Assembly (NCBI GenBank): GCA_002205965.3
Contig: NADL03000612.1
Span: forward strand, 248,001 to 312,000
Length of the DNA stretch: 64,000 nucleotides
Reading direction: 5' to 3'
DNA from: Kappaphycus alvarezii
Taxonomy: Eukaryota > Rhodophyta > Florideophyceae > Gigartinales > Solieriaceae
In this document: piece after piece, positions 33,775-45,078 of the stretch
Position numbering within the stretch: the first letter of the stretch is position 1
Layout of the letters: each line of letters starts with the position of its first letter
Notes under the pieces: generated by a model
Told to the model about the DNA's origin: nothing
What the model saw: the letters and a program-made list of their open reading frames with translations, nothing else
The model's database searches: none
Translations under genes and position numbers: made by a program

Positions 33775-36700
33775 ATTCCTCGTACGCGTTTTCATTCTAG
33801 TAGTTAAACTTTTCCTTCTATGTAGATTCGTCAGTAAGCCACCTTGGCGCCATTGAAACGGTCTTACTTTCTGTCACAGGCTCATAGAAAATTTTATTTC
33901 GAATTTGCCGAAGTATGGTTTGCTTCTGTGATTTCAACTCTTGCAGGAACTTCATACTATCCACAAGAGGGCTAGTTCCAACATATTTGTCCGGTCGACT
34001 GGTTGTAGTATTATGAATTATGTCAAATTCGACATCCTTGAACGTAGCCCAATTGGCATTGTTCTTAGCCACAAGTAACGAAGACGATTGCGGAACGATT
34101 ATCTGATTTTTCTGGATGTCATCGACAAGACTCGAGAACAGTGAGAAACTATGTTAGTCATTGATTGCTTGGCTTCGAGATTGTTCAGTCTCTGGTATTG
34201 GTGTTGGTATAGAAGCAGACAGAGTACGTGCAGCGGCAACAAATGCACCTTCTTCATCCAACGGGATCTGATTGCCCTGTCCTTGATCTGAATCCTCGAT
34301 ACTGTCCAACTCTTGCAAAAGGGATGAAGAGGAGTATAGCCGTATGTCCTTGTACGCGACTTTCAGCCGTTTCCCGGTTCCGTTTTCACACGGAGGTGTG
34401 GGCTCGACGAAATGTTCTTTTGCGTTTTGGACGTAACCGAAATTCAAAACACCATGTTTGGTGTGCCTCTCAAAGAAGTACACTGGAGTTCCTCTTGTCA
34501 AAAGATTTGACGGGACAGTGTTAGGCGATCGAGAATCCAACATCTTTGAGACCGTGGTGCGTGCAACTTGCTCATAATGTATGTCAACTAACTCGGAGTC
34601 CACTGGCATCTGTGGCAGACCAAAAATAGATGGTATGTATCCTCTTACAAGTTCAAAAGATTTCTTGAACCGTGAACGAAGTACCACGTTTGTTTCGTTC
34701 GTGCATTGCATCCTTGAGTAAACGCAGTGACATATGACGTAGAGTGAATTCTGCACTTTCTACTGAACCGATTTTGATATGAATCCTCGCAGGACGAGGC
34801 TTCGGTTTGATGCCCTGTTTTTTAACGTTTTGCAAAAACCATCATTGTCGAATTCCTGATCAAACGATACTGATCCAGGGACTCCATTCACTGCGATCCA
34901 GTGAGTTTGAAAGGCTCTCCCAGCTTCTCCCATATCTCTGGTCGACACAACAACCGCATTGCAGAAGCGTGAAGCCAGGTCTTTCATACGAAGTATTGGG
35001 TACTTCGTCAATTCAACCACGTACATGAAATTTATTTGCACGTCCTTGTTAAATGTTCGGAATGGCCTTCTCAAGGATATCTTGCGCACATTGAGCGTAC
35101 TTCCACTCGTCTTGCAGCTAGAGTACTTTTTCACGGCAGCTTCGAGAGCTTGCTCTAAGAGTTGAGAAAGAACTACGCCCCGTTTGCAGAGATTATTCAT
35201 GTCCTTTAGAGGAAAATGCGAGTACAGGTGAAGTTTTGAAGCGAACTCTTTCGCAGATTTTCCCATGAACCGAGATATTTTGCCACCTTCGTCTGCCGAG
35301 TCTCCATTAGTTCCAAGCGAAGCCCGCTGGGTCGCAAGGTAGCTTTGGTACTTGGATATTTGGCTCATAACAACATGAAGATGAGTTTGAGTTTCTCTAT
35401 CTTCAGTAACGTAGTTCGGAAGCAATCCAATCCTTCTAATACACCTGGAGGTATAATAAGAACACGAGGCGTATGCGAATTGAGCACATCCGATTTGCTC
35501 AATACATAATTTCCAAGTAGAAGAGGACCATCGCCTTTCGTGATATAGAACGGAATAACGATTTTATTACCTTTCAAATCTTCAAGAGTTAGTATCCATA
35601 TGCTGAATGTGAGCTGCGCATCTCTGCAGTTCTGTCCATAACCATGGTATAATGGCGCACAGTCTAAGGACTACCACTTGAATTCGATGCCAATCGCTAA
35701 AGACAGCGCAACTGCTGACTTAATTCCTCCGACGGATCGGGGGCAACCCTCGTCCAAAATAGGATTCGGGTCATTATGCATGGGTATCAGATCAGACTTG
35801 GTACGGATTCTGCTTACCAGGCTCATTTGCCCTTGGAATGCTTGGAGCCCGAACGAAAATATCCATTTAAATTTTCAGGTTTTCTGTTTCTTTCGGAATC
35901 TTCTTCATGGCGATCTTTTGCTTCTTGGATCTTCAAAGTGGCATTGCTCAAAAGCTGGCAGTTCAAATCACATCGAGCGTGGTCCTTCCTTCCACAGTCC
36001 ATGCAAGCTTCTCCGACAAGTTCCGCCAGCATTGTTGACTTCTTCCTCTTTCCATCCCGATCTGATTTGTAATTATCGCCGTCGTTGCCGTAAGTCTTCC
36101 GCTCCTTTCCTTTTAAAGCGCGATTATTTGACTGGTTTCTGATTCTTGACTCTCGTTGACTATTCTCTTGACTTCTAAAGAAACTTCTAACTCTATGGTC
36201 AACTGCAGACTCAATTTGAGCCTGTGTTATAGAGGCTTGAGTTCTGTTGGTAGTCTGAGCAAGAGAGCGGAGTACATCCACCGCGTCATACATACTTACG
36301 GTGCAACGGCGACCAGAGGAAGCAATGGATTTGGCTATATCTAGAGTACCATTTAATTTCTTGATATTATCGAAGATAGGCTTGGAATCTCGACACATAT
36401 CATTGAAACGACCCGTCATCTTCCTGATGGAGAGTTTGCCAGTACTACTGGAACTCCCAGAGGCTCATGCAATCGAAACCGCAACCTTTTTGGTACTCAA
36501 AGATATCTTCTGTTCCTCATCCGAAGCCAATGTGAGCTTTTTCTCGGCGCGTATCGTTTTCTTGCTTCGTCCCTCCGCCATTCCAATAATTCTTAGCTTA
36601 GCGTTTGTAAGGGACGCTTCTGAGAGAAAGGCGTTACTGAGACGGGTTATTGCCAGTACTTTTCCGATTTGAGATTGACTGGTTGACCCTGTTTTCATTA

Positions 36701-37141
36701 GGTGCTCGGCGGCGAGTCCACGAAAACTAGGCACATAACGGTTCAAGTTTTCATTGTTCTTGCGCTTGCAAGAAGTCACCTTATTGAAAAAATCAATGAG
36801 GGGTGTAACCACGGAGATGGGGGGATCTTGGGCAATCAAGTCCACGATCTCCTGCACAGCTTTGACTTGGTCTTCCTGCTTGTGATTGATCTTTCCTTGC
36901 TCTTGTGCTTCGTCTACAAGACTCTGCTGAGGTTGGCGAAGACCTCGATCGTACAGTTGACGTCTAAGCGAACTGAATAACGTTTTGTAGAATTTTTTTC
37001 TCCCTTATCGGCTGCGGTTGCAATTAAGTCAACCCAGCTTGCAACTTTCTTTCTCTACGATAGAAAGTCTTGGTCTGGGTCGAATACCAGACGGTACATC
37101 ATGCCAAACCCTTCCTCGAAGTCCTTCCCAGGGCCCGTAAC

Positions 37142-37532
37142 TGTAGTGTGCCCGGTGTAAGCGAGGGGTAGCGGGAAACGAAGGCACAGTGAACAGGTAC
37201 AAAGGTCCCCCGGGATGCAGTTGCAGTCCAGTATTTGGTTGTTTAGTACTGTAGTTCGGTTCCATAGAAAGGTCGATTTTCTCTCAATCTCCCAAAACTA
37301 CCTCTCTCCTCACCCCCCGATTGGGCAGTGAGGGCTTCCTTATATAGTCTTTCGATAGCTATAGAATAGCAGATCCTGTACAGTAGACGATAGCCACTGT
37401 ACAGTATTACTGGGAGCACAATACAGTAGTACTGCTACTTGGCTGTTTAGGGCACAAATCATTGGATCTGCCAAGTCAGATCAGTTGTGGCCTGTGAATG
37501 GCCGCGACCGTTCGTACAGTATACACTGTACA
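37142..37532 (-). repeat. 5' LTR of the 32-37 kb element
   Basis: Partner of 32476-32865. The element's coding strand starts from this side. Confidence 0.9.
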
Positions 37533-38165
37533 ACAGCAACATTACAGTACAGTATAATACATACAGTAAGCTACATACATGTACAGTACGTATATTGTAA
37601 AAAAACAAAACAGACAAACAGAAATCTGTACCGCAGGGGAAAAATTTGGTGCTTGTTAATTTAGAGGCAGTGGCGGTTATTAACTGAAATGGGCATACTG
37701 TACTTCAGCACGAACAGCGGAAGCGGGGGGATGTCACAGGACTGGCGCAAGGCCACATCATGTACAGCATCTCTTCTTGAGGAGTGCAAGTTGGTGTTTC
37801 AATCATCGTTCGCCGCTGATGTCCACGATACAACACTACGCCTCGTCCATGCACAATTCCGCGTTAAGAGCCTCAAGAATGTCTCACAGCCACAATTGCT
37901 TTGTTTCAAAAAAGGAAATCATTTGTGGCAGACGTGATTTGCCCTGCAAGCGCGGAATGAGTACACGAATAATTCTTGAGACTGATCAATCTCTACTTTC
38001 GATCTGATGATATTTCTGCCTTTCCACCAATTGCATACTCAGTCTAGCAGAGGAAAATTTCTGGTTTCCTTCAAAATTTGCTCTATGTCCTCAACAAATC
38101 ACCTCTTACCTTTACAAACTGCTCCAGTATCATTGCTATGCCCGCTCTGCGAACCCTTCTCACAT
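37533..38165. other. Gap between LTR element and lycopene cyclase 3' end
   Basis: The first 90 bp are rich in TACAGTACAGTA-type palindromic runs. The remainder holds only short frames. The 3' untranslated region of the minus-strand lycopene cyclase gene must lie here, but no polyadenylation signal can be assigned by eye. Confidence 0.35.
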
Positions 38166-39662
38166 TCAACTGTCATCAAACGCTGACATCCACACCGGTA
38201 GTGCACTTCGAATTAATGTCCACCTGCCAATATCCACAATCCCCTTCAAGAGAGCCCATCGAATTTCCCAACTTGCGATCATGAAAAAGTACATTGCGAA
38301 GAAATTCCGATCCACTGCTCCATCCAGCTCAAATCCCAGAAACTTTTTCCACAATTCCTCTGGTAAACCAAAGAAACTCTCAAAGAAACGTCTCGATTCC
38401 TCCATGTTCAAAATCCCCAACAATTCGGCACCGAATTTCAAAAAGTCCCGTTGTCTCCTCAATTCCAGACTCCATGTCATCCTCCAGACCCTTTCTGACA
38501 CTGCCTTTCCACTCAACCCCTTCTTTTGTCCCTCTACAATACATTCTGCCACTTTACTCGCCATTTTCACCGTCCGTGCCACCATATATCCCGTCGCTGG
38601 ATGCACCAAGCAAGCCGCCCCTCCAAACCCTACCACCCGTTGACCTCTTCGAGGCAACGATCCCCCCATCGGTATCAAACTTCTTTCCTCTTCAATCACC
38701 CTTTTCACTTTCACCCCATCATGCGCCAGCCTCAAATAAAGTCTCTCCTTCAGCTCCTCAAACGGAACTGCTTGTTTCGCTATCACGCTGGTCTCCTCAA
38801 AAAAACCACGTCCCTCACCTGACGGAAACACGTACAAAAACGTCGGGCGCTCCTCTGACATTACCCTTAGCCTCTCTTCCCCTTGCATATGCCCATCCCG
38901 AAAGTCCATCAACAACATCTCATCCTTGTCATAGGGATAGCTTTCTACTTCCGCCTCAATGCCATACGCCGCCTGCTCCCACGGTTCCGCATACGTTCCT
39001 TGCTTCTCCTCTTCCGTGAAACTCAACGCGTGTCCAGTGCAATCGACCACTAACCGCGTGCGAACCCGCTCGTGTTCCCCCCTCCCATTCTCAAACCACA
39101 CATTCGATTCATTTTCTCCAACAATTTGCACGTCCCTCACCATGGCCACTTCCATGTTAACCCCACCCCGCTCGCATCTCCTTATCAACTCCTCTTTCAA
39201 TTTGACTCTATCAACTCGAAGATACCCACGATCCAAGACAATCTTTTCCTCTCCCGTATAAACCGCTGTCTTTTCATACACCGCCGTGGCACATTCCTCC
39301 AGCCCCACATCTGCAAACTCGTCATACCAAACGCCATAATGGTTAGGCCATGGTTTATCCAAGGCGCCATCGAGAATCACCACGGAGACACCTCGGTGGC
39401 ACAAAGCCGCAGCCAGAGATAAACCAGCGGGTCCAGCCCCTATCACTGCTACATCATAAAGTGGCAGCCTAGGGGATGCTGTGTGAGTCAAAGGTAATGG
39501 GGCAGGAGAAGTAGTGGGAAGAGTTGACCGAGGGGTGCTTTCAAATGACTGGGAGGAGACGGCCGCACGGGGTTGGGCTCGCCTTAGACTTGTGGATTTT
39601 AACAGGAATGTGCATCGGGTGGAGGGAAGGGTGGGGGGAGATGGTAGGAAGAAGGGAGGCAT
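38166..39662 (-). CDS. LCYB: Lycopene cyclase (beta-type), plastid-targeted
   Basis: A 498-residue single-exon ORF of the plant/cyanobacterial lycopene cyclase family (CrtL/LCY), which closes the ends of linear lycopene into ionone rings in the plastid. Residues 1-65 are rich in Ser, Thr, Pro and Arg with few acidic residues and Phe at positions 4-5, as in a plastid transit peptide; this supports the ATG at 39662. Then come the FAD-binding DVAVIGAGPAG (70-80), PWPNHYGVWYDEF (104-116), VVDCTG (205-210), MDFRDGH (252-258), FLYVFP (275-280), FFEETS (287-292), IPMGG (330-334) and GFGGAACLVHPATGYMVART (345-364). IPMGG and GYMVART favour a beta cyclase. DEFADVGLEEC and the FFEE block look more like epsilon cyclases, so ring specificity is not certain. 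The length is normal and no internal damage is seen. An LTR element ends about 630 bp beyond its 3' end and a Copia fossil lies about 1.9 kb upstream. Confidence 0.95.
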   Translation of the reverse strand: MPPFFLPSPPTLPSTRCTFLLKSTSLRRAQPRAAVSSQSFESTPRSTLPTTSPAPLPLTHTASPRLPLYDVAVIGAGPAGLSLAAALCHRGVSVVILDGALDKPWPNHYGVWYDEFADVGLEECATAVYEKTAVYTGEEKIVLDRGYLRVDRVKLKEELIRRCERGGVNMEVAMVRDVQIVGENESNVWFENGRGEHERVRTRLVVDCTGHALSFTEEEKQGTYAEPWEQAAYGIEAEVESYPYDKDEMLLMDFRDGHMQGEERLRVMSEERPTFLYVFPSGEGRGFFEETSVIAKQAVPFEELKERLYLRLAHDGVKVKRVIEEERSLIPMGGSLPRRGQRVVGFGGAACLVHPATGYMVARTVKMASKVAECIVEGQKKGLSGKAVSERVWRMTWSLELRRQRDFLKFGAELLGILNMEESRRFFESFFGLPEELWKKFLGFELDGAVDRNFFAMYFFMIASWEIRWALLKGIVDIGRWTLIRSALPVWMSAFDDS

Positions 39663-40380
39663 GTTGCTTCTATTGATGCGACAGTAGAGAACGTGGGAGG
39701 ATGCCTTAGTGTATCCTCAAGTCGCCGGTTGAAGGAGTGCGGATCGATGCCAAAGTGCGCGGTGAAATTGAAGGATTCCAACTAGGAAGAAGTTTGCGTG
39801 TTTCCCGACAATCGATAAAATCAACATCATAGAAAGCAGTTTGGGTTAAAATGTACCGCACTATTTGAGCTGAAACAAGGCGGGTTGTTTGGATATGCCG
39901 CACGTGTCTGCACGTGGTTGCGGAAGGAATACTGCAAGCGCGGAAACAATTGCCAGTAGAGCGCACTGACTGCAACTGTCGTCCTGCAATCTCAGGCTCA
40001 TTTGCCATACCGTACTGTACTGTATAGTACTAGGTTTTTCTCCATCATTACTAATCAATGACCAGTGATCTGATCTTTTCCTTCGGCAGAATAAGTGGAG
40101 AGCTGTGGCCCATGTGCATGTATCCCGCCTTTGGCGTACAAACAATATCAGAGATATTTCGCCTGGTACAATACATTTTACACAACCATACAATAATCTG
40201 CTGTAAGGCTTTACCGCTTCTGAGATTGAACCAGATCACTCTGTACGCTGTAATGTCCAGCCTTTTTTTATCCAGATCAATCATGAAGACTCAACCCGTG
40301 TAGAACACAAAACACAGAACTACACAGTTACTACACCCAGGTATCCTTACCTCTGCGATATGGCGGCCATGGCTTCACAC
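39663..40380. other. 5' flank of the lycopene cyclase gene
   Basis: This stretch lies upstream of the lycopene cyclase start and should contain its promoter and 5' leader. A 100-codon minus-strand ORF (39706-40008) overlaps it but shows no recognisable domain and is probably chance or leader sequence. A TACTGTACTGTA-type run lies near 40012-40030. I cannot place a TATA box or transcription start with confidence. Confidence 0.35.
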
Positions 40381-41204
40381 CTGTTGCGACGCTTAATATC
40401 GCACCGTATGCGGCGAGCATTATTGAAGCCGAGCGCGAAGGATTCGCCGCCAAGCATACATGGGGACGCCTGCAGCAGCGTTCCTCACTGCGCATCCGTC
40501 TACGGTCAACCGAACGTACGACGACATGTGGACAGTAATGCTCCGTCGCCGTGTCCGTGTTTGACGACACTGCTCCGCTGCGGTGCGCGGAGTGCCACAG
40601 GCCCATGGACGCTCTAGGAGACCATGCAGCAGACTTATACAACAAAGGTCTCGGATGGACCAACCGTCACACAGCGGTGGAACAGGTACTTGGCCGAGAG
40701 CTGTTCAAGGCAGCAGGAGTCAGCGTTCAATACGAAGTGAAGTACCTACTTCCTGGACTGAACGCGCGAACCGCGGACATTCTGGTGTACCCAAGGTCTG
40801 ATGCAACAAACATCTAGTCCCCTCTCCCAGTGTCGTATGACGTGACTGTATCATCCCCGTTCCAAAAGAGCTATAAGTCAATGGCAGCACGAGAAGCGCG
40901 AGCTGTTACAAACGCAGCAGGAAAGCGGAAGAAGAGAGACTTAGCTACGAAAGTGGCTGCGATTCCAGGCGAGGCAATGCCGGGACGATCAAGACTAGGA
41001 TGGGATTTTGTACCACTAGCTTTCGACTCGCTAGGAACATCCTCTTTAGAAACATCCAAGGCTATAGAGACATGCTCGACTGGAGGAGTGAAGGCTCGCC
41101 TGTATCAGAAGCTTAGCTACTCAATCTGGTCAACATGTGCAGCGTCCGTAATTTATCGCGCACCGCAACACGCAGAGCTAATTAGTCACCCAATTCCAAC
41201 CTAA
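40380..41204 (+). pseudogene. C-terminal part of a non-LTR (LINE-type) retroelement protein
   Basis: Frames run in the order IAPYAASIIEAEREG and HTWGRLQQRSSLRIR, then from 40551 a zinc-binding segment CAECHRPMDALGDH, TNRHTAVEQVL, an ARTADILV...SYDVTVSSP block, EARAVTNAAGKRKKRD, and WDFVPLAFDSLG. This is the layout of the C-terminal region of a widespread reverse-transcriptase-associated family. The block with AD and DVTV looks like a PD-(D/E)XK-type nuclease core. An in-frame TAG interrupts it at 40815-40817, and another stop lies just upstream near 40537. No polymerase part precedes it, so this is a 5'-truncated insertion, as LINEs often leave. It ends about 320 bp before the Copia fossil. 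Confidence 0.75.
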
Positions 41205-41523
41205 TTTTAAGTACTTGGCAACGTTGCACATTTGGACTGTACTGTACAGTACACCAGTGATACGAGGTGAAACGAACTACACAGTTACTCGCCTGCGTGC
41301 AACACGTGCAGTACGTGGGGTCATCATTGTGCGAACAAAGTTAGTGCCGCATGCAGTACTGTACTGTACGTGTGGTTTACTGCATCTTTTAGGCAACCAT
41401 AGGTACACGTACAGTACTGTACCACCCTCCACATTGTGCCACGAGCCTGCTTACTGTGCAGCAGACTGGGGGACCGAGATGCCTGCAGCGCATGATGCTC
41501 CAGTGCTGCGACGACACTTTGTC
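41205..41523. other. GTAC-palindrome-rich spacer
   Basis: Contains repeated ACTGTACTGTACAGTAC-type runs (41236-41252, 41355-41370, 41413-41424). It ends with TTGTC at 41519-41523, the target duplication of the neighbouring Copia element. No gene is seen. Confidence 0.5.
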
Positions 41524-41629
41524 TGACGAAGCACCCAAGACAGAATGTCCTTGAGTAGAAAGGATGCAAAAAGCGATCCACTGTCGACAAGTCACAGAAT
41601 AAACGGAGGTAACGGTCTACGGTCCGTCA
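41524..41629 (+). repeat. 5' LTR of the Copia fossil
   Basis: 106 bp, TGACGAAGCACCCAAGACAG to GGTCCGTCA. It is unusually short for an LTR. Confidence 0.85.
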
Positions 41630-44600
41630 GGTTATGGGCAAAAAGCACAAACACTGCCGACAACACCCCACCATCTCTCCGATCGCGCCAACTGCGCTAC
41701 CAGAAGGGCTCAAGTTGCCCCCTCCAACGACCTCACCAGAAAACTCCTTCACCTCGCCATCTCCGCGTCCGGCAGCGACCCACCATATCACTCATCTACC
41801 CAACCCACCATGAACACACTCAACATACCAAAAATCCCCAAACTTGACAGATCGAGCTATGCGCCCTGTCTTTTATCCGTAACAGGTGCCGCTGCTTCGA
41901 TTCAAGCTACGTGCAAAGTCGATTCCGATCCGCCCCCCCTGACAGATCCAGCCCAGCTAGCCACGTTTGAAGATAAAGGGGACATAATATTATGCGCCCT
42001 CAGCGACAACATACCACCCAAAATTGCCAATCGCATCATCCAGCCGGGTTCCAACCCCACACCCCACCAGCTTATCCAGCAAGTACAAAACTAGCTGGAA
42101 ACCAATCGGGCAAGTGACCACCAATACCCAAAGTACGCCGCAGAGGACACACACTTCACAGAATATCAAGGCATCTATAAATACCTTGCCAATCACGAAT
42201 CCATTCGTGCACAAATTATTGCCGCCAACTATCCAGACGTTGGAAACCCCGCCACAGCATTGGCCTTCATAATTAACGAACTCCTCCATAACTACACCAC
42301 TGCTCCGAAAGGCATGTAAATGCTCAGCAACAAGCCCAAGGATCTCAAAGAATTTTTTAATCGCTTCAAAGAACTCAAAATGTTCTCCACCCCGACAGGA
42401 GCCGCATCATCCTCAGGTTCACCGATCGCTGATACCATCGCTGCTACCATAGCCGAACTCCTCAAGCAAGTCCGAGCACTCAGACAATGCTCATGTCCCC
42501 AACGGGACCGCCCGGTCAACCCCTGCCAACACCATGTGGCACTTGGTCTCGCCAATCCAAAGCACACTGATGCACAGTGTAGGGATCATAACCACCCCAA
42601 AAACGAAAACGCCGAACCGACCGCACGAAGCTATACCATCGACTATGAAGCCCTGATCCGAGAACTCCAAGATCTCGCCAACCAAGATGACCAACCCGAA
42701 CAGGAGACCCAAGACCAGGAGCGCCAGTTCATCCTTGACTCAGGTGCCCATCCCACCCTGGTCACACGACCCAGCCCCTCTATGCAAGAACTTCCCACCC
42801 CTATTCCCCTCAACTTCATCACAGACAATAACACGCACTGCACCCAATTCGGTAGAACTGATGTGCAGCTAAGAAAGAGTAACAAGGTCACTGTCCCAGC
42901 CTTCGCAAACCCCCACGCCCACCACAACCTCCCTTCGTTTCATGCCCTGGCGCATGCCCCCCAAAACCACACCCAACCCGTCCCAACTTCTAACCTTTGG
43001 CGAAGTTGGCCACATACCCATCCACAAGCCCAAATCCAAACATTCACCATGGGCCATACTCGTACGGTACATGACAGGCCTAGATGACAACCTAATCCGC
43101 GTCCGGGACCCCCAAAAGGACGAGTATATACAAGCACGAGCAAAAGAATTTAAGCAGTACAACCCCCAACAAGATCCCATTCTCACCATCCCACTAGCCC
43201 TTACTTCCACACCATAACGACTTACAGACCCTCCTCGAACGCCCCACCAGGCCCGCACCTACCCCGATGCAGAAGACTAGGCGAAAGCTCACAACAAAAA
43301 AACTTGACACCCTGGAGAGAGAAAACACCTTCCGCTGGATTCACAATAACAAGGCGGCCCTCAACGGCAAAATTATTCCGATCAAGATTTCATACCGTTA
43401 CAAAAACTCATCCACTCTAGCATCAGATCGAAAGGCATGCTGCTCAGTCCGAGAGGATCGCATGCAACCCTACTTTCATTATGGCGCCAACTATACCACC
43501 ACTTACATGGCAGAGAAAACCACATTGCGCCTACTACTAGCCCTCGCAGCTCACCGCGGCTGGCACTTGGGACATTTAGACATCACCGCAGCGTACCTGC
43601 ACGAACCGTACAGGCACACCAAACTAGTCTACATACGCGAATATCCACGCTTTAATGGCCAGCTCCGCCATCCCAACCACACTGGTCTACTCTTACGCAC
43701 CTCTATGGTACCTCCCGCCCTACACACGAGCCACCGCGGACTGGTGTCGCACCTGGAGTCAAATGGCTACAATCAGAGCCAAGCAGATCCCTGCCTATTC
43801 ACCAAAGTAGCAAATGGCCTGCCAATCCTTATTGCCGTCAGCATGGATGATTTCCTCCTTTCTCCCCATCCAAACAGCTCATCACAGACCTTTTCACCAC
43901 CCTTCGCAAAAATTATACCATCGGATACCTCGGGCATCCCATAACGTACCTAAAGTGTCACATCAACACGACAGCTACAGAGGACATCCATATATGGCAA
44001 CCACACATCGTTCAGTCCATCCTCCACAAAACTCGGCTCAAGGATGCGTACCCGCGATGCACACCTCTCCCCGAAAAGTGCAACTGTTATGAGGCCGACA
44101 AGGCACCCCCCCTCACCCCGCAACGTAAGCAACACTTCCCACAAATTCCAGGGGATCTGGGCTACATAACTGACAGCACGCGTCCAGATATCCAGTACGC
44201 TGTCAACCGCCTTGTAGAAGTCATGCACAAGCCAACATCCCACCACAACCGACTCCTTATCTGGTTAATAAAATACCTAAAAGGAACGACTCAACATGGA
44301 ATCACGTTCCGCAAGTCCTCGCCACAACAGCAAAGAGGGCATCCCATAGTCACGTACAGTGACGCCGATTTCGCAAACGACAAGCATCGCTAATCGCGCT
44401 CTGGTATTATTCACACAGTATGGAGCTCCCCAGTCAGTTGTACCAGCTCCAAGCAGCATATGGTTGTCTAGTCCACATGCGACGCCGAGTACCTCGCAGG
44501 CTCAGCTGCTGTCCAACACACCACATAGCTCCGACGACTTATCCAAGACTGCCATATCGCGACCACCCTACTGTCGGAGGTCCTCGTTGACAACAACTCT

Positions 44601-44926
44601 TTGGTCCTAGTAGCAAACAGCAAAGCTATGACTAAGTGGCGGAAACTCATAGACATTGCCCACCACCACCTGTGCAACCACATCGCAAAGAAGAACGTCA
44701 CCGTTCACCACGTACCCACCACCACAACATTTCCGACCTCCTGACCAAGCCGCTGGGACGCCTCAACGTACACCAGCCACATCACTGCTCTCAGCATCTC
44801 CCCGCTCCCAACCATTGCAGCACCAACAAACCGCCATGACAACCTCCACCACGCTCCAGCAAGCCACCCCGAACCTCAACCACGTAATCCACAGTGCGCT
44901 CTCATCCCAACGTTTTCACAGGGGAC

Positions 44927-45078
44927 TGACGAAGCACCCAAGAAAAAAAAAGAAAACTTTGGACAAAACTGCACGTGACAAAGCACCCAAGACGTACTGT
45001 CAATGAGTAGGAGTTAAAAAGGCGATCCACCGTCGACAGGTCACAGAATAAACGGAGTTAACGGTCTACATTCCGTCA
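44927..45078 (+). repeat. 3' LTR of the Copia fossil with duplicated start
   Basis: The motif TGACGAAGCACCCAAGA appears at 44927 and again as TGACAAAGCACCCAAGAC at 44976. The second copy leads into the 103-bp LTR core. The first 49 bp are a partial duplication plus an A-rich run. Confidence 0.8.

Larger units (their letters stand above)
32476..37532 (-). mobile_element. Copia-group LTR retroelement fossil, comparatively young
   Basis: The left LTR 32476-32865 (390 bp) and right LTR 37142-37532 (391 bp) begin TGTAG and end TGTACA and agree at about 95% by eye. Between them, on the minus strand, lie gag (about 36.9-35.8 kb, with a CMDCGRKDHARC zinc knuckle), a protease-like segment (about 35.8-35.5 kb) and an integrase with its C-terminal region (about 35.4-34.1 kb, KLHLYSHFPLKDM and the DDE core). 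Gag, then protease, then integrase fits Ty1/Copia. I recognise no reverse transcriptase or RNase H. It is broken in several places. No clear target duplication is seen. Confidence 0.85.
41524..45078 (+). mobile_element. Ty1/Copia retroelement fossil with target duplication
   Basis: The left LTR 41524-41629 and right LTR (core 44976-45078) begin TGAC and end CCGTCA, and the element is flanked by TTGTC on both sides (41519-41523, 45079-45083). Parts in order on the plus strand: gag (from about 41.8 kb), aspartic protease (about 42.73 kb, DSGA), reverse transcriptase (about 43.3-43.9 kb, LDITAAYL and MDDFLL) and RNase H with the usual LTKPLG tail (about 44.1-44.8 kb). An integrase core is not recognised. 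A GGGGAC purine run precedes the right LTR. It is broken in several places. The LTRs agree at about 85% by eye, so it is middle-aged to old. Confidence 0.9.

Noticed and set aside
38281-39422. Long plus-strand ORFs (up to 241 codons) opposite the lycopene cyclase gene
   Set aside because: They are shadow frames of the minus-strand gene: Pro/Ser/Thr-rich translations with no motif, while the minus frame carries every family signature.
42869-43258. Minus-strand 129-codon ORF rich in Gly, Trp and Arg
   Set aside because: It lies opposite the Copia gag and protease region and has no domain; a shadow frame.
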